Source: Pseudeuparius sepicola (taxonomy: Eukaryota; Arthropoda; Insecta; Coleoptera; Anthribidae). From it: DNA of 64,000 bases. Position 1 is the first letter of the stretch. Every line of letters starts with the position of its first letter. A program made the translations under genes and the position numbers. Below the pieces are notes generated by a model. That model was not told the DNA's origin and did not search any database. It saw only the letters and a program-made list of their open reading frames with translations. This document shows, piece by piece, positions 12,266 to 25,215 of this stretch. The stretch covers positions 105,405,309 through 105,469,308 of the forward strand of contig OY987298.1 in the NCBI GenBank assembly GCA_963920635.1. Reading direction: 5' to 3'.

Positions 12266-12823
12266 CAGTGCAACCTCCATAAACCGAACACACAATATTC
12301 CAAACATCCATTAATCTAAATCAAAAATCAACAGTTAACTCCAGTAGTCCGAACAACTTATCAATCGCAAATTCGATAATCTGACCTACAGAAAAAACTA
12401 CGATCACCGGGTGCAAATGTCACATTTTTGTTTAGGCACCTGCACAAGGTGACCTGGCAGGGTCTATCATAAAACTTTATTATGGCTATCCAATAGTCCA
12501 ATAAATAGTACAAAACTATGGTACTTTAGTTGTGTATCCATGAGCCCAGGTGAACATTATTTTACATTGTCTTTAAAAAGGAAACATTGTTTTTAAAAAA
12601 GCTTGATAGACAATTTGCTAAACACAACACTGTTGGAAAGCCTACAGTAAGCGATATTAAAAAAAGTATAATAAGAATATAAGCACAAAATTATTAATTT
12701 TGCTAGTTTGCTGCTAAATATCCAAAGAAACGAAAAACTCTTAGGGCAGCTGAGCATCCCGGAGTTGAATTTGCACTTTATATGTGTGCTTTCTTGAAAA
12801 GAGGGCTTGTCACACACCACTTG
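12266..12823 (+). pseudogene. pogo/Tigger-like transposase remnant
   Basis: Starts with a pogo/Tigger-type terminal sequence CAGTGCAACCTCCATAAACC preceded by TA (12264-12265). From 12599 one frame reads KLDRQFAKHNTVGKPTVSDI, a CENP-B/pogo-type helix-turn-helix. After a stop and a frame change, 12719-12823 reads PKKRKTLRAAEHPGVEFALY..CAFLKRGLVTHHL, the second DNA-binding half. The catalytic domain is absent and the right TIR was not found, so this is a 5' fragment of a dead element. Confidence 0.7.
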
Positions 12824-13129
12824 AATAAGTATAAACTTAATGTTTTTAATATGTGAAACACGTTTTTAATGAGGATTCGTTAGAAAAAACGCCGAATCCG
12901 ACCAACCCTAATTTCCAATTGAATTATCGAGGTCGTATTGAAACGCGAATAAATCTTAAAAAAACCGTCAAGAAAATCGATAGTGTCAGTTAATATAAAA
13001 ACGTTTTAAAATAATGAAGCTTTTACTTGCAAAAACAGACAAATTTAATTATTTTCGCCCCCTCCGCCTTATCTTTTTCTGACGGTGCACATGCCAGTTG
13101 GCTAAGAATATTTCAGCCACATCAGGTAG

Positions 13130-13131
<2 letters not shown>

Positions 13132-13179
<48 letters not shown>
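13132..13179. repeat. (TA)n microsatellite
   Basis: About 24 uninterrupted TA dinucleotides. The overlapping ORF with an alternating Tyr-Ile run is an artefact of this repeat. Confidence 0.98.
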
Positions 13180-13181
<2 letters not shown>

Positions 13182-13802
13182 TGAAAATAGGTATAGATTT
13201 ATAACTTTAGAGTGAAAGATGCCTCAAAAGTATAATATGTCAACTCCAAATATAATTAAGTCATACAGTGAAGCTAAAAACAAGAACATTCTCATTACAC
13301 CACCTTTATCCTGTTACCGTACCTGTATAAATATATATCACAATATCACATATACCTAGGGTATAACTGAAATGGTGAAGAAAAATAATTTGGTGAAGGT
13401 ATTTAGTTATTGGCTTGTACAGGGTAAGCCCTGCAGTTAAAAAACATCCTTAAAACAGTCTCAATTCACTTCATCCTAAATTTTTTTTTTTTTCGAAAAA
13501 CTGTTTTTGGTCTAACTTGTCGACAGTATCTTGTAAATGCGTTTTGAAAATTCTGTTGGAATCAGCTTCATTTTTAGAATATTTTAGTTTTTGAAACACC
13601 TATTTACTTCAATTAGTTCTCCTACAGGTTACTGTTTCTGCTTGTCCACCCTGTACCAACACTGGTAAGTTTCCACTTCCAAAATTTTTGCGACCATTCT
13701 GAGTGTGGTGTTAAATTTTATAATTATGTATATAAGCATAAGCTACCTTCTAACTTTTGATTTTTACAAGAACGGCGCAAGATACAAAATCAAATGTATT
13801 AC

Positions 13803-14684
13803 ATTAGTGTGTGGACGGAGCTTAGCTCCTAGAGTGTTTAAAATATCAACTTCATTTTTCATATGATGGTGGGATGAGACAAGAGGCGCATTTTACAAAT
13901 AGTTTTGGTTTCCAGCAATCATCTGATACAGAATACTAAAGTTACTCTTTTTAAATAGAATACCTACTCTAATATTTTTTCATTTTTGGATAGGCCTTAT
14001 CACTGCTAATCCAACGATATAAGGGTTGTGGGAGTTTTGGCTAGAAGTTTTGGAGGTAAATCCAGTTTAAATGAAAAAACAGGCTTTAGTTTGGTCGCTC
14101 ATACACCCTGTACAATGGAATATATCAAACAGGCCTCTTTACTTAAAAAATAGTAGTACTACTGTTACTGTAGTTTTAGTTACCTTTATTGCAGTTATCG
14201 AATTTGCTTACATCATTCAGGGTGATACACATTTGTTCCAGAAACTCTTATACAAATGCATAAATATGCATTTTTGTTTACAAAAAAAAAAAATATGTGT
14301 GGATTGCACTTTTGAATAAGATTTTCCAGAGAAATACTGGTATCGTTGGAAAGCTTCTTTTTTGGCTCTGTCTACTAGCGGTTAGAAAATCGGGCGATTC
14401 CATTTGATTTTTTTTTGGAAATCCCCATTTTTGTGAATTATGATTTTTGAATAATAGTTTCCAGAGAAAATATTGAAAATACATACAGTGTTGTATCTTT
14501 GGAATGCTCTTTTCATGCTCTTTGCTTTGAAAATTTTAGTTATACCATTTCAAAGTAACTTTAGTTGACCACCCTGTAACAAAAACTATTTTCAAAATGC
14601 GCGTCTTGTCGCACCCTACCACCATGCCAAAAATCAAGTCGATATGTTAAAAACTGTAGGAGCTAGGCCCCGTTCACACACTAA
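13803..14684. mobile_element. inverted-repeat element, ~0.88 kb
   Basis: The arm 13803-13925 starts ATTAGTGTGTGGACGGAGCT and recurs in reverse complement at about 14575-14684 with roughly 20 percent divergence. The spacer of about 650 bp has no recognisable coding sequence. Outer boundaries and a TSD could not be set with confidence. The CACCCTGTA phrases near 14103 and 14568 may belong to it or to older elements. Confidence 0.7.
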
Positions 14685-15378
14685 TAAAAACCCCTGTATA
14701 TCAAATCTCAGGGCAAGTTGTACACATATTGGATATTATTTTTCCCTAATATTTCAGTTACACCTTATGGCAGGTGTCACCAAATAAGTGTCCAAGATTT
14801 TTACTGCATCCATTGCATGGAGCAGTCATGATATGCAAGTAATTTTGTCTAACATTTACCTTCAAATTTAGTGATGTGAAAATTGCATAGGTTAGGTATT
14901 ACCTCTTGTTCCACACCAAATTGTGGACAGTTTAATTTTAGCTTTCGTACAAAATATAATTTTCAAGCTGAAAACATGGAAACAAGTTTATTTTCTATAA
15001 ATCGTATTTTGTTTTCTATATCCTTATCACTCCCAAGAAGCGAAGACAATAATATGATGATTGGGCCCAGCATCTCATAGATGCCAGGTAAAATTTTTTG
15101 CTTAATACAAAGCAAACAATAATTAGAATGACGGCAGTCAGTGTGACTAGGCCAACTTTGATTTTAAGGATTAAAAATATCATAAATTTAAACTTAAGAG
15201 CAGCTAATCTTAGAGATGTCAAAATTAAACAAGAGGAACTTTTTATGTAAACATGATCCAACTTCAGATTTTCTGTATATAAATTCTACAGGCAAAATGA
15301 GTGCACATAATGATTTACTAAAGCGGTAGGCGGTAGGCGGTAGGGTATAATCAGCGCCCTCTACAGGCAATGGTACTA

Positions 15379-16237
15379 TTTATTGTAGATTCGTATTTTT
15401 CATGTAAAAATGCCAATTTTCAAGTTTGAGAAAACACAACTATCGTTAACTGACATATTAATAAAAACTGCTCACGGCTGTCATGATTGACAGTTTTCTG
15501 CCTCACCTTATGATTTCCGGAGACAAAATACAATGGAAAACACACTGTTGGCCATCGGAGCCATCTACATTCGAGATTATTAAGCTTTAACCATGAGAAG
15601 TCTTATAAATACGTCAGTCAACGCAAATATATATTGGGATGTCTCCAAGTGAAATTTTAACTTCTCATCATATTTTGGTATATTATCTCCAGACAAGCAT
15701 TGTTTCTAAAGATACTTGTTTTAGAGATTCAAGGTTAATAGGTACAAAATTCAAAACATGCTTATCTTGCTGCTCTAGAATGAATCATTTTACAAGTTTA
15801 TAGCCTATTTTATTGTTTGTTGCTCTATATATTATGTGTGTTTTTTTTGGTAATTTGAACTACAACGGAAGTTAAAGAAAAATTTTAATTTCAATCGTTA
15901 AACCTTCGAAGTATAATGTAGGATCATCACATTTGAATTCGTTCGATATAAAAAGCATTGGTCACTTATTTAGTGACACCCTGCATCCTACATTCCGCTG
16001 CATTATTGCCAGGCAATTAACCACATGTGGTTAACCACGCTATATCTACTTCAAAGGATATCTACAGCGCATCTTCTGCCGTGCACCATATCTACAGCCT
16101 ATATTGTTAACCATACCGAGTCAACCGCCTACCCACTGCATTGCCAGCCCCCACCGGCCCACTGTTTCGTTCAACAGCTGGGGCACCAGCGCAGCCCGGT
16201 CTCGACGGTCCGGACGGCACTAGTGCGTAGAGTGCCG
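15379..16237 (-). promoter_or_regulatory. probable Ih 3' UTR
   Basis: Sequence downstream, on the minus strand, of the Ih stop codon. It starts GC-rich and becomes AT-rich. TTTATT at 15379-15384 is a canonical AATAAA poly(A) signal on the minus strand. The plus-strand ORF 16025-16372 overlaps this segment and the coding exon antisense and is a shadow. Confidence 0.45.
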
Positions 16238-16399
16238 TCATTGGAAGGCCGACGTGTCCTTGTGGATAGTGTCCGACTTGTGGAAGGAGGGGCGGCTGTC
16301 ACTGACGCGCATATCCTGCGATACGGCAAAGTCGTTTTCCGACTTGGGGCGGGGCAGTGCGAGCCTCTGTAGCCGCCAGCCAATCTCCTGCAAGTAGGG
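16238..16399 (-). CDS. Ih: Ih channel (HCN), probable terminal coding exon
   Basis: On the minus strand a pyrimidine-rich tract and acceptor ending ...CCGATGCAG (16400 upwards) precede an open frame of 53 codons. It starts PYLQEIGWRLQRLALPRPKS, contains SENDFAVSQDMRVSDSRPS and ends TSAFQ with TGA at 16238-16240. The patch is much more GC-rich than its surroundings and has coding-like third positions. Its acceptor phase (0) matches the phase-0 donor of the Ih exon at 31449-31620, the next exon upstream that I found. This would be the cytoplasmic C-terminal tail after the cyclic-nucleotide-binding domain. I do not recall the tail well enough to confirm homology residue by residue, so assignment to Ih rests on phase, strand, position and codon use. 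An alternative acceptor four codons further in (after CTTGCAG) also keeps the frame. Confidence 0.65.
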   Translation of the reverse strand, partial: PYLQEIGWRLQRLALPRPKSENDFAVSQDMRVSDSRPSFHKSDTIHKDTSAFQ

Positions 16400-17394
16400 C
16401 TGCATCGGCAGCAGGTCAAGTCGACGGAGGCACCACCGGGCAGAGCGACAGATAGAGAAGATAGAGAAAATGGAGTTAATGTGAGAGCTATAAAGTTACA
16501 GCCAGGGAGGGATTCATCTAACACGTCTCAAATCAGTGAAGGTAGTTGAAGGTAGTGGCACATGCATTGTATGTAAACATTTAGAATAAGAGAGGTGCAT
16601 GTTCAACATGCTGATGGGCGGTAAAAGCTTCAACTGGTTTGATTCAAACTGTACACAGTCGTAGAGAAAACTCATTAGGCAAATGCGTTTTAAAAATTCG
16701 AAGATAGGAAATTAATTGATACAAGTAAATTAATTTGGGTAATTTGGGGTTTTACATTCCTAAAACATGAAATTCATAAGCATCAGTTAACTGAGATGGT
16801 TAATGAGAAAAAGCTGCTTTAATGTAGTTAGAGGATTTTCTCTACATTATGATGTAAAGATAGTATTAGTTTTACAAAGCAAACAAATTAGTATTAGCCA
16901 AAGACATTCTAGGTACTTTAAAAAAGTAATTAATGTGAACGTGACTCTTCTTCGCTCTCAGCTAGATTTGAAGATATGGTTTCTTCTACTTCTGGAAAAG
17001 GTCATTAAGACCTATGCGAATTCGGTAAAAATAATGCAATCTCGCCCAACACTCCCAAGTGACCTCGGCCTTGATTTTATGTTCAATTAGGGTCAGCACT
17101 GTTACTCTTTTTTTCCTAGTGTTTTACATATAATAATAATTCTCACCCTCACAATACTCCAAACTAGGAGTACCCCAGAAGCAACCACATGCTTGTGCGG
17201 GAGAGGGGGGCAATTACTATTATTTTGTCTTCGTTGCCATTTGCGGCTAGGGCCGACTTTTTTCCCGATAGAACTAGGATAGCATTCGCTCAAGTACTAC
17301 GGAAAACCCTAGAAAACCGTAGTAATCCCAGTGAGTGTAGGACAATTAGTAAATCACACGGATAAAGCTATTTAGGAGCAATACCGTGAACCCA

Positions 17395-17482
17395 CATTTG
17401 CCCAGCGCTCTTGGCCATAGCGGTGTTTTTCTTTAAAGACATATTTATGCATGCGCCTGCCTCGAACCAAGGTCGATCAAAG
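17395..17482 (+). repeat. dispersed repeat, copy 1
   Basis: Contains TTTGCCCAGCGCTCTTGGCC and TGCCTCGAACCAAGGTCGAT. Both phrases recur, in the same order but on the opposite strand, at 30318-30420 with moderate divergence. Two inverted copies of one otherwise unidentified element within the same Ih intron. Confidence 0.6.
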
Positions 17483-18836
17483 GCAGAAAAACATGCAGTC
17501 TAAAAAGTCAGCGCCGGTACGAGCGACACCACATCTGCATATATACAGTGTATTTCACTTTGAGCATTTTTCGAAAGATAGGCCGATTTTCAAAAAACTT
17601 TTTTCAACCTATAGTACTCGAAGAGCTCTACATTTTGGGTTATAATTTTTCTTATTAAAAGAAGACACCCATAAAATCACGAAACCATATTAGGCAGTTT
17701 TTAAGAATAAAGTGTATAGTGCCTCGAATTGGCCTTGCTTCAAAACACTTTGTACAAAATTTAAATACTCTAAGTTATTGAAATGGTGACGAAGTTAAAA
17801 AAAATTAGGTTTTTTGGAGTACCTAGTATAAACTACAGGGCATATGTTGGTGACCTTTTTCGCGAATCGATTAAGCCTTTCTCAAGGTGTTATATAGTAT
17901 AGCCAGCCTAGCTCTTGCAGGGTATTTCGGAAAAAAAAATTAATGATAAAAGTCATTTATTCTATTAGTCTCCCCTGGAAAAATATATTTCATTATAACA
18001 ATTCCTTACAATTGCAGGCATCATCCTCCATTCTTAATTAATTCTGCTTTATTCAACAAGTTGACGAGTATCAATCAAATAAAGCATGCATTAAATACCA
18101 TGAAAACAAAAGTGGTACCGACATTTACCTAAAGTCTATCCAAGTTACAGCGGCAGTAGATATAAACAAAGTCACATGACCGTCTTGCGATCGATTACCA
18201 GGGTCGGACTAATATACTAATTCTTTTAGAAGTTCTAAAATTTGTTTTTCTACCTTTCGTGGATCTTTATAAATTTTCTAAAATTAAGTATAAATAAATT
18301 TACAGAATATACTGCTCGCGATCCGATCTAAAATATGCAGGAAACTCGACTGAGGGAAGAGCCGGCCCTGCATTCTGCTCGCCGCGTAAACACTTGACAT
18401 TTTATGAAGGCCAGACCAATAAGAGAATAGGTCACGTGGTGGCCAATATTTTGATCCACTGCCTTGCCTCTGTAACTTTAGGCACCTAGCACCTAATGTA
18501 TAACTCCGATTTGTTTCTTTAAATATATCTTTTAAATGAATGAATTTTTCATAAGATGTGAATTTTTTTTTACGAGCACCCTGTGGCCTGTATGACCTCC
18601 ATTGGCATAGGCGCCGACTTCTCAAAATTTGGCTGGGTGCCCAAGGTATACTATACAACCCCCCCCCCCAAATGTTATTTAAAAATATTTTTTTATTTAT
18701 AAATTTAAAATAAAAGTAAAAATCAAAAATAAAAGTACATAACAAAAAACGAACAGTTATCACCCTGATGATTAAAAATACAAAACGTAAATAGAATTCA
18801 ATACGATAGAGGTAATTCTATAAGAAAGACCTCGTT

Positions 18837-18964
18837 TTAAAATTCAGCGGACTCTTATCCCGATGAATCAGCTGGATATCTGTCTCTTACTTCCTCCAAA
18901 GAGAAACAAATGAGAGGGAGATATCAGCTGATTCATCCGGATGAGAGTCCGCTGAATTTTAAGA
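18837..18964. mobile_element. ~130-bp hairpin MITE
   Basis: Left arm AAAATTCAGCGGACTCTTAT...(18837-18887) and right arm (18912-18964) are reverse complements with only a few mismatches across about 50 bp, separated by a 24-base loop. TTTTAA borders the arms. No coding capacity. Confidence 0.8.
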
Positions 18965-19660
18965 CTCGGTTTTTAAACAAAAAAAAATCAAAACAAAAAA
19001 CAAAACCAAAACAAAAAACGACTAGTTACCTAACTTTGCGTAAATAACGCACAAGTGCTTATGGACGATTTTATGGGGAACATTTGACATATTTTCGAAT
19101 GGAGAACTTGCACAAAAATTAGATTTGAAAAATATTACTTTCAAACTTAATTTATTACCATTACATGAACCACAGTTCACAAAAAACTCATTTTTTATTT
19201 TTATGTAATAAATATAAGCAATTAAAAACTGTATAATTCAAATCATTTTTGTAATGCGCCCTCTTTGGTTGTGATGTCAAGTAGTAGGTGGTGGCGCCTC
19301 TGGTAGGCGGCGGCACCATATATAAACTAATATGGGCAGCACATGTGTAAAAACTACAGCACCACGCAAGCTTTGTTTAGAAAGACCAACTAGAATGTCC
19401 CATCCTTGTCTATCCGTCTTGCTATAGTCTATCTCAGTCTTGATATTGTTGATAATGTTTGAAAAGAGTGTTGCCTCGGGTCTTAAATTTTTCCTGTTAC
19501 TGACAATTTTATATTAGGTAGGTAAGTACTTTGAATTTAAATACACTATGGAGTAGATTGTGAGTAATAATCTTCATAATAACAATTGTCCAATTATTAC
19601 TAAAAATGATAATCAGTGATAAATATAAGAGATAGAATGCAGTGATAAATTAAAAAAAAC

Positions 19661-19730
19661 TTCTTGTGCGATTGAACCCGGGACCTACGAATTACTAGTC
19701 CCGTGGCCTCACCATTCAGTTGAAGATGTG
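19661..19730 (-). repeat. tRNA-derived SINE-like fragment
   Basis: On the minus strand this reads GGCCACGGGACTAGTAATTC then GTAGGTCCCGGGTTCAATCG, which is a tRNA-like anticodon arm followed by a perfect TPsiC arm with a B-box-like GGTTCAATC. The D-arm part (CTGAATGGTGAGGCC) is degenerate, and a T-rich stretch follows on the element's 3' side. This fits the head of a tRNA-derived SINE better than a functional tRNA gene, because no complete acceptor stem is present. Confidence 0.5.
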
Positions 19731-22700
19731 CTTGTTAAATTTAAACTTTTAGGCGGTTCTTATTTTTGACGTACATCAGATCCCTCTGGAAATGGGTCGC
19801 CGAACTGTTTATTTTAACGTTCAATTTCCATTCTTCCTTCTTTAATTGTGTGTAATTGTCATTCTTTCCGATCGATCGAGCGGTGTGACATCACAACCAT
19901 TCCTGCGCTTTTCGTGTCGTTTCAAATGAATAGCTTGCGGTCACAACTATAATTACTTCTTGCAAATTAAATATTAAATTAAAAAATTGTTCAAGTTTCC
20001 CATTGTTTAGTTGTCACCTTGTCACCTTTGCTTGAGCTTCCAACAACCTGCCAGACTTTTGGCTGTAGTTCACTAGGACGATGAAAATAGCGGTACGTGT
20101 CAAATTATTATACATCCGGTTTGACCGGAAGTACCGGAAGTGACCAATTTTTCAGTTTAAAATGAACATACTGGATAATTTTCCCTCAAAATTGGAAAAA
20201 AATATACGTAATAACAATAACATCTTGCAGGTACATGTATACAACGACAATTTGGCTGAATTTATGTTTATTAACCGAAGATGACATTATAAAAATTAAA
20301 AATGTATGTTTAAAATAGATGTTAACACTGTATACGTAGGTACATATTTTAAACAAGATTACTTGCCATAGATCATCAATAAATAATAAACTTTGTTTTA
20401 TTTTAAATTTTTTTAGTTTATCAGGAGCATTAAATGTGCGGGGCCGAAGGGGACGACATTTATAAGCCTAAGGTCTATTGGTTTCTCGTATTAAAGTTTT
20501 TAGATAAAACAACTGAGGTTGATGAACCACAATCAAATTATTTGGTTTATTTATTTATTTTATTATTTATTTATTTATATCTTCAGATCGTAACTCTTTA
20601 AGTAGATTTTTACTCGCATAGTCGGCCGGATCTTGCTTTTTTCCTTTTTAGCACCACACACACGTTGTAACCACAGCAGCACTTATCGCAACTGCACAAG
20701 CTAGTAATCTATTATCTCATTTTTAATGAAAATGACGCCGCAGTTCCTTTAAAAATTTACGCAATTTCTATGGTTGTGTAATACTACTCTCACTTCAAAC
20801 ACTTTCTTTTTAAAAGAAATATCATTAAAGAAATTTATGAAAATATTTTACGAAATAAATTTCACAAAGAAATTTTATAGTTTAACAGGGGCCCAAGTTA
20901 ATTTTTGTATTATAATGTTCGTATTTTATTAGATTTCGATTTTGTTAATTTGTCTAATGTGTTATTTTAGTCTGGTTCTAGTGTAAAGTGTCTAGGTCTT
21001 TTGTATGGTAATCTAGGGTCTACAACGTCTGTCAGTAGTCTATTAGAGTGTGCTTCGATAGTTAGGTTATACATTTTTTGGGCTTGACCCTTTTGGTATT
21101 TCCTAATTGTCTAAATATTTGCATCTCTATGTAAAGGGTGATTCAGTTTTTATTCGGGATTAAGCACGTCTAAATATGAAAAAAAGTTTATATAAACATA
21201 TGCTGGAAAACTCATCGTTTTCGAGATACAGGATGTTTAAATTTCAAGGAAATTTTTTTTTATAAATTCTTGGCATAACTTTAAGTAACGACACAAATAG
21301 TGAGCAGCGTGGTTAAAAATATTCATAAATCTACAAATAAATTAGGAAAGTTACTCTTTAAATCAGGAAATTTAAATTGTATGAAGTTATAAAGTAAAGT
21401 AACCCCACTAAAATTTTCCTATCCAATTTATATTTCTAAAAATACCATAAAAAAACTGGGGATTTAATAAATTATCAAAAGGGTGGCATGTGGTACAATA
21501 TTCATAAGTTTGTCGGCTTTGCTATTAACAAAAAATATAAGTAAAGACTTAAATAAATATTATTTATTGGCAGCACGGTGGCTGACAAAGGGTTCATTCT
21601 TGTGGGCACCATGGTGGCTGAAAAAGTCAAAGGGTTCATTCTTGTTGGCGTCAGCGGCCAGATATTTTTTAAATGGCAGTAAATTTTCATTGATACAAAA
21701 TTACAAAAAAAATACTGTTTTCGGAAGCGATTTTGCAGCTCCCAGAATCTGCCGTCCGGGTGCCTTGCACCCCTTGTACCCTGGCGCACGGCTCTGCCCT
21801 GGTCGTTTGGCACATTTCAAGCACCCTAGGGGTAAGATGTCAATAGGTTTGAGAATGACAACAATGGAAATGTGTCTATTCTTTTATTTATTGCTTTATT
21901 GTAATCAATCTTTTTATTATTAAAAATTTTTGAAAGATTTAGAAAAAGAGTTTCGACTGTCAGAAAGAAAGGGGTAATGGTTTTAGTTTTTTCATTGTTT
22001 TGATCATTGTTGTTACTGCCATTTTGATTAACATTGTCATTGTCTTTGTCTGTGTGCTATATCTCTTTGTTTGTCTGATTCTTTTGAATAGTTTTAATTT
22101 CATTAGAATTTGTAGTTATTTTATTTTCATTATTTTTTTACATTAGTTTGGTATCAGATTTCCCAGATTATACTGAGATAAGACTTGTACATAATTCAAA
22201 GAAAGAGAGGTCACCCTCTTTTTCATAGGCCTGTTCTTAGTATGTCTGCATCTTTATCAATGCCACTGATACTGTTCTTAACAGTGCCTACAGAAGAGTC
22301 GGACTCTGATTCAAGCCCATTCATTACTTTATGTTTGTTTGTATTGTTATTATTTTTACTTTGTTTAGAGTGAGACATACTTTTGGAAAGATAGGAATTT
22401 ACAAAACTTCAAAAGATTCAGTACTAAATAATAATTAATAAATAATAATAAACAATGGTAAAAACAAACCCTACACCTGTATTGGTTGAAATGTTTGTGA
22501 TTAGTTTCTTACTCAATTTTTTATTGTTCAACATGTTTTTTATTAATTGTGTATTTCATTTTATATATATGACTTGTCACCTATACTCTGTACTTATGTT
22601 TTGTGATAAATACTACTACTATTTAGAGTTGAATTCTGAATAGAGTTGTGGGTAGAATTTTGGGTAAAATTTCGGGTTTGATATGTAGAAGTATATTTAT

Positions 22701-23150
22701 TTGTATTTAATAAAATTTGCTCATATAGTTTTTGCGAAATATTTGAATTTCTTGTGTTAATTTTGTAATTTCTTTCATTACCTACTTCTGAAAAACCTCA
22801 TATTTTTTAATGAATTCCCTCTTTAAAGATTCTATGATAGAAAAAACTTGGGGTTCTAAATCAGAGCCTGAATCGAAATATCCGCCGATAGGTCACTGCG
22901 GTCGTGGAAACGTTATCCAACAGCATCTACAGAATATGTCAACAAAATATGACAAAAAATTGACAAAAATGTACTAGTTACTCTCATAAACGAAAAATAA
23001 GCTATCTCACCCTTACAGAAACTCTAACACAAAGGGGAAAACTGTCCAAAAAGTCTTTGGTCATAAGCCTTCCGGCGCACTGCTCTCAACGGGGACTGGA
23101 GACGCCCAGGAACTCAAGCAGCCACGAAGTTATACAGCTTAAAGCAGGTA

Positions 23151-24402
23151 CCGTCAAATGGGGTTAAGTGAATCACTGTGGGTAAAGTGAACCGGTGGCC
23201 GATTCTAGCCGATTCATCCACGCTGAGCCCGATCCGGTGGGAGAATCATTTTAGAACGGACGGCTCCTGATTTCTGTATGTTTGGCACGGCGGTAGAGTG
23301 TGCTTCCCTGCTTCTTCAACAGCTGACTGTTTTCTGAGAAATTGTTTAAAAAATAACTCGTTTTGAGGATTTTTTGGAATCTCGAAAACGTCTTGTTGCT
23401 CACATGACACCACATGAATTTAAATTGTTTGTGATTAATTCAAATCATGTGATAATTATGTACGAAGAGTTGTGTATCACAAAATTTTGAAATATGTCTA
23501 TGGTTGGTGAATTATAACTACTTTTATTAAAAAATGTAACCTAACGGGGTAAAGTGAACCATTCAAATCTATTTGAATTTGAATGAAATACTAACACTTG
23601 GATGCTTCAATAATGTAAATTCCAAGTTAATACACACTGACAGGTGAATAAGGACAAATAATTAAGTTTTTCAAAGTTAAACGACAATATCTATGTAAAG
23701 ACTTAAAATACAATAAAGTTTTTGTTTTCCGAATGCCAAGAATTTGCAAAAAAATAGGCAATTATAATCCGCAATAGAGCTGCAGAGATAATTATTTTGT
23801 TTTTCCCGAAAATCAGGACATTAGCAGTCCTGACCTGACCAAAGGTCTAAGAAGATTAGACAAAATGTGTTAAATGGGGATGACACTTCTTTTATATTGA
23901 CGAAACCGATTTTAAAGACTTAGAGTAGGTTGAGTTTTAAAGTATCCCGACATGAAATTGTCCATAATTACATAGAAGACCGTGTTAAGTTTTATTTTTG
24001 TAAGAATTTCGTATTTTATTTTTGAAACGTTTCTGGGATGATATTGTAGACTGAGAATAAAGCTTTATTTTATTATAATTTGGGCTTTACTTCTTTCCCT
24101 AATATGAAATTGATGTTTTTTTAAATTTTTTTGTGGTTCACTTTACCCACATAATTTTTAAAATGGATTTCATTGGGTTTTAAAGGGGTGATCCACTTTA
24201 CCCCAAAGTAGTGGGTAAAGTGGATCACAATTTGAGAAAAAAATTTAAGAAAACCTTACCTTTCCCAAACATTTTTTTTATTGGAAAATGCATAGGAGAC
24301 TCAGAAGAGGTAATATATATTTTTTGAAATTTTTATCTTTTCTGGATTTTGGAGGATTCCCAAAAACATAATATTTTTGATCCACTTAACCCCGTTTGAC
24401 GG
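23151..24402. mobile_element. family K TA-target TIR element, 1.25 kb
   Basis: Ends are CCGTCAAATGGGGTTAAGTG and the complement of CCGTCAAACGGGGTTAAGTG, flanked by TA on both sides (23149-23150, 24403-24404). Inside, the motif GGGTAAAGTGAACC or GGGTAAAGTGGATCAC recurs at about 23188, 23548, 24125 and 24187-24228; the last site is a local palindrome. AT-rich and noncoding. Structure and TSD place it with Tc1/mariner-pogo-type nonautonomous elements. Confidence 0.85.
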
Positions 24403-24859
24403 TATTTATTAGAAGCAATTTTTAGTGTCAATGTTGCTTTGCATCAACAATGTTTATTTGATTTTGAGTCAACCCACTCCAAAAAATCTAGTCCTAAAAC
24501 TGATAGCATTTGTCCAGTATACGGTGTGACATTTCCAGGCTTTACCTAAAACCATTGACTTGGTGTAGTACCTAGTGGAAGTAAAAATTGTCAAAATCAT
24601 TTGCTCGTTCATTGCAGACTGAATCTTCCATCTACCTTCTATTGCTTTATTATATTCGCTCATCCTATTTCTGGCCAGTAGTGGCGTGTGGCTAAATTTG
24701 TAGGGTGTTAACAATTTGGTACATCCTTACAGTGCACACAACGTCGATAGCTCAGTCAGTAATAACTAGGTCACTTTGTGGTGAGTCCACAGAAAGTCTA
24801 TGTGTGTGTTTGTCCAATTTTCTATTAATTTTTAAGTTTCTCGTAATATTGGGTATTTC

Positions 24860-25215
24860 TTATCAATTTCAAATTTATCCTATTTTTGGGCTCCCCGCGA
24901 AATAATTTGCCTTTTTCCGCGATACCTTCAGACACCTACCTAAGCGCCATCTGAAGGCATATCGCCCGAACCAAACAAGACCGACCAGTACCAATTTGCC
25001 AATCGTAGAATTAACGTCCGCTCCGCACCCACAGTGCTTTTGAATCAACTCTCGCGACATCCGTGATCTTCTCGGGATTTTCATGCCTCGATGCACCCCT
25101 CCTCCAAGCAGCTGACCAAGAATTGACCATCAACCAACGCTAGCACCAGCAGGACCTCCACAAAGCCACTGAGGAACTCAATCAACTGGATCCAGGTTCG
25201 GCAAGTCAATTAGGT
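24860..25215. other. GC-richer unassigned island
   Basis: About 350 bp of higher GC inside the intron. On the plus strand 25144-25212 reads HQQDLHKATEELNQLDPGSASQL and meets a GTAAGC donor-like site at 25214, but a stop (TAG) lies at the front of that frame and no acceptor is evident. A retroelement leader or a degraded exon are both possible. Confidence 0.3.

Noticed and set aside
16025..16524. Overlapping ORFs on both strands (115 aa plus strand, 117 aa minus strand)
   Set aside because: GC-rich patch with shadows in several frames. The frame that fits splice signals and Ih phase is the minus-strand exon 16238-16399, which is in a different frame from both ORFs.
22860..23150. Possible minus-strand exon in a GC-richer patch
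   Set aside because: Several short open frames but all stop within about 25-30 codons, and no acceptor/donor pair in a compatible phase with Ih.
24735..24800. tRNA gene or SINE head (TAGCTCAGTCAG-like A box)
   Set aside because: An A-box-like phrase is present but no B box or cloverleaf can be folded.
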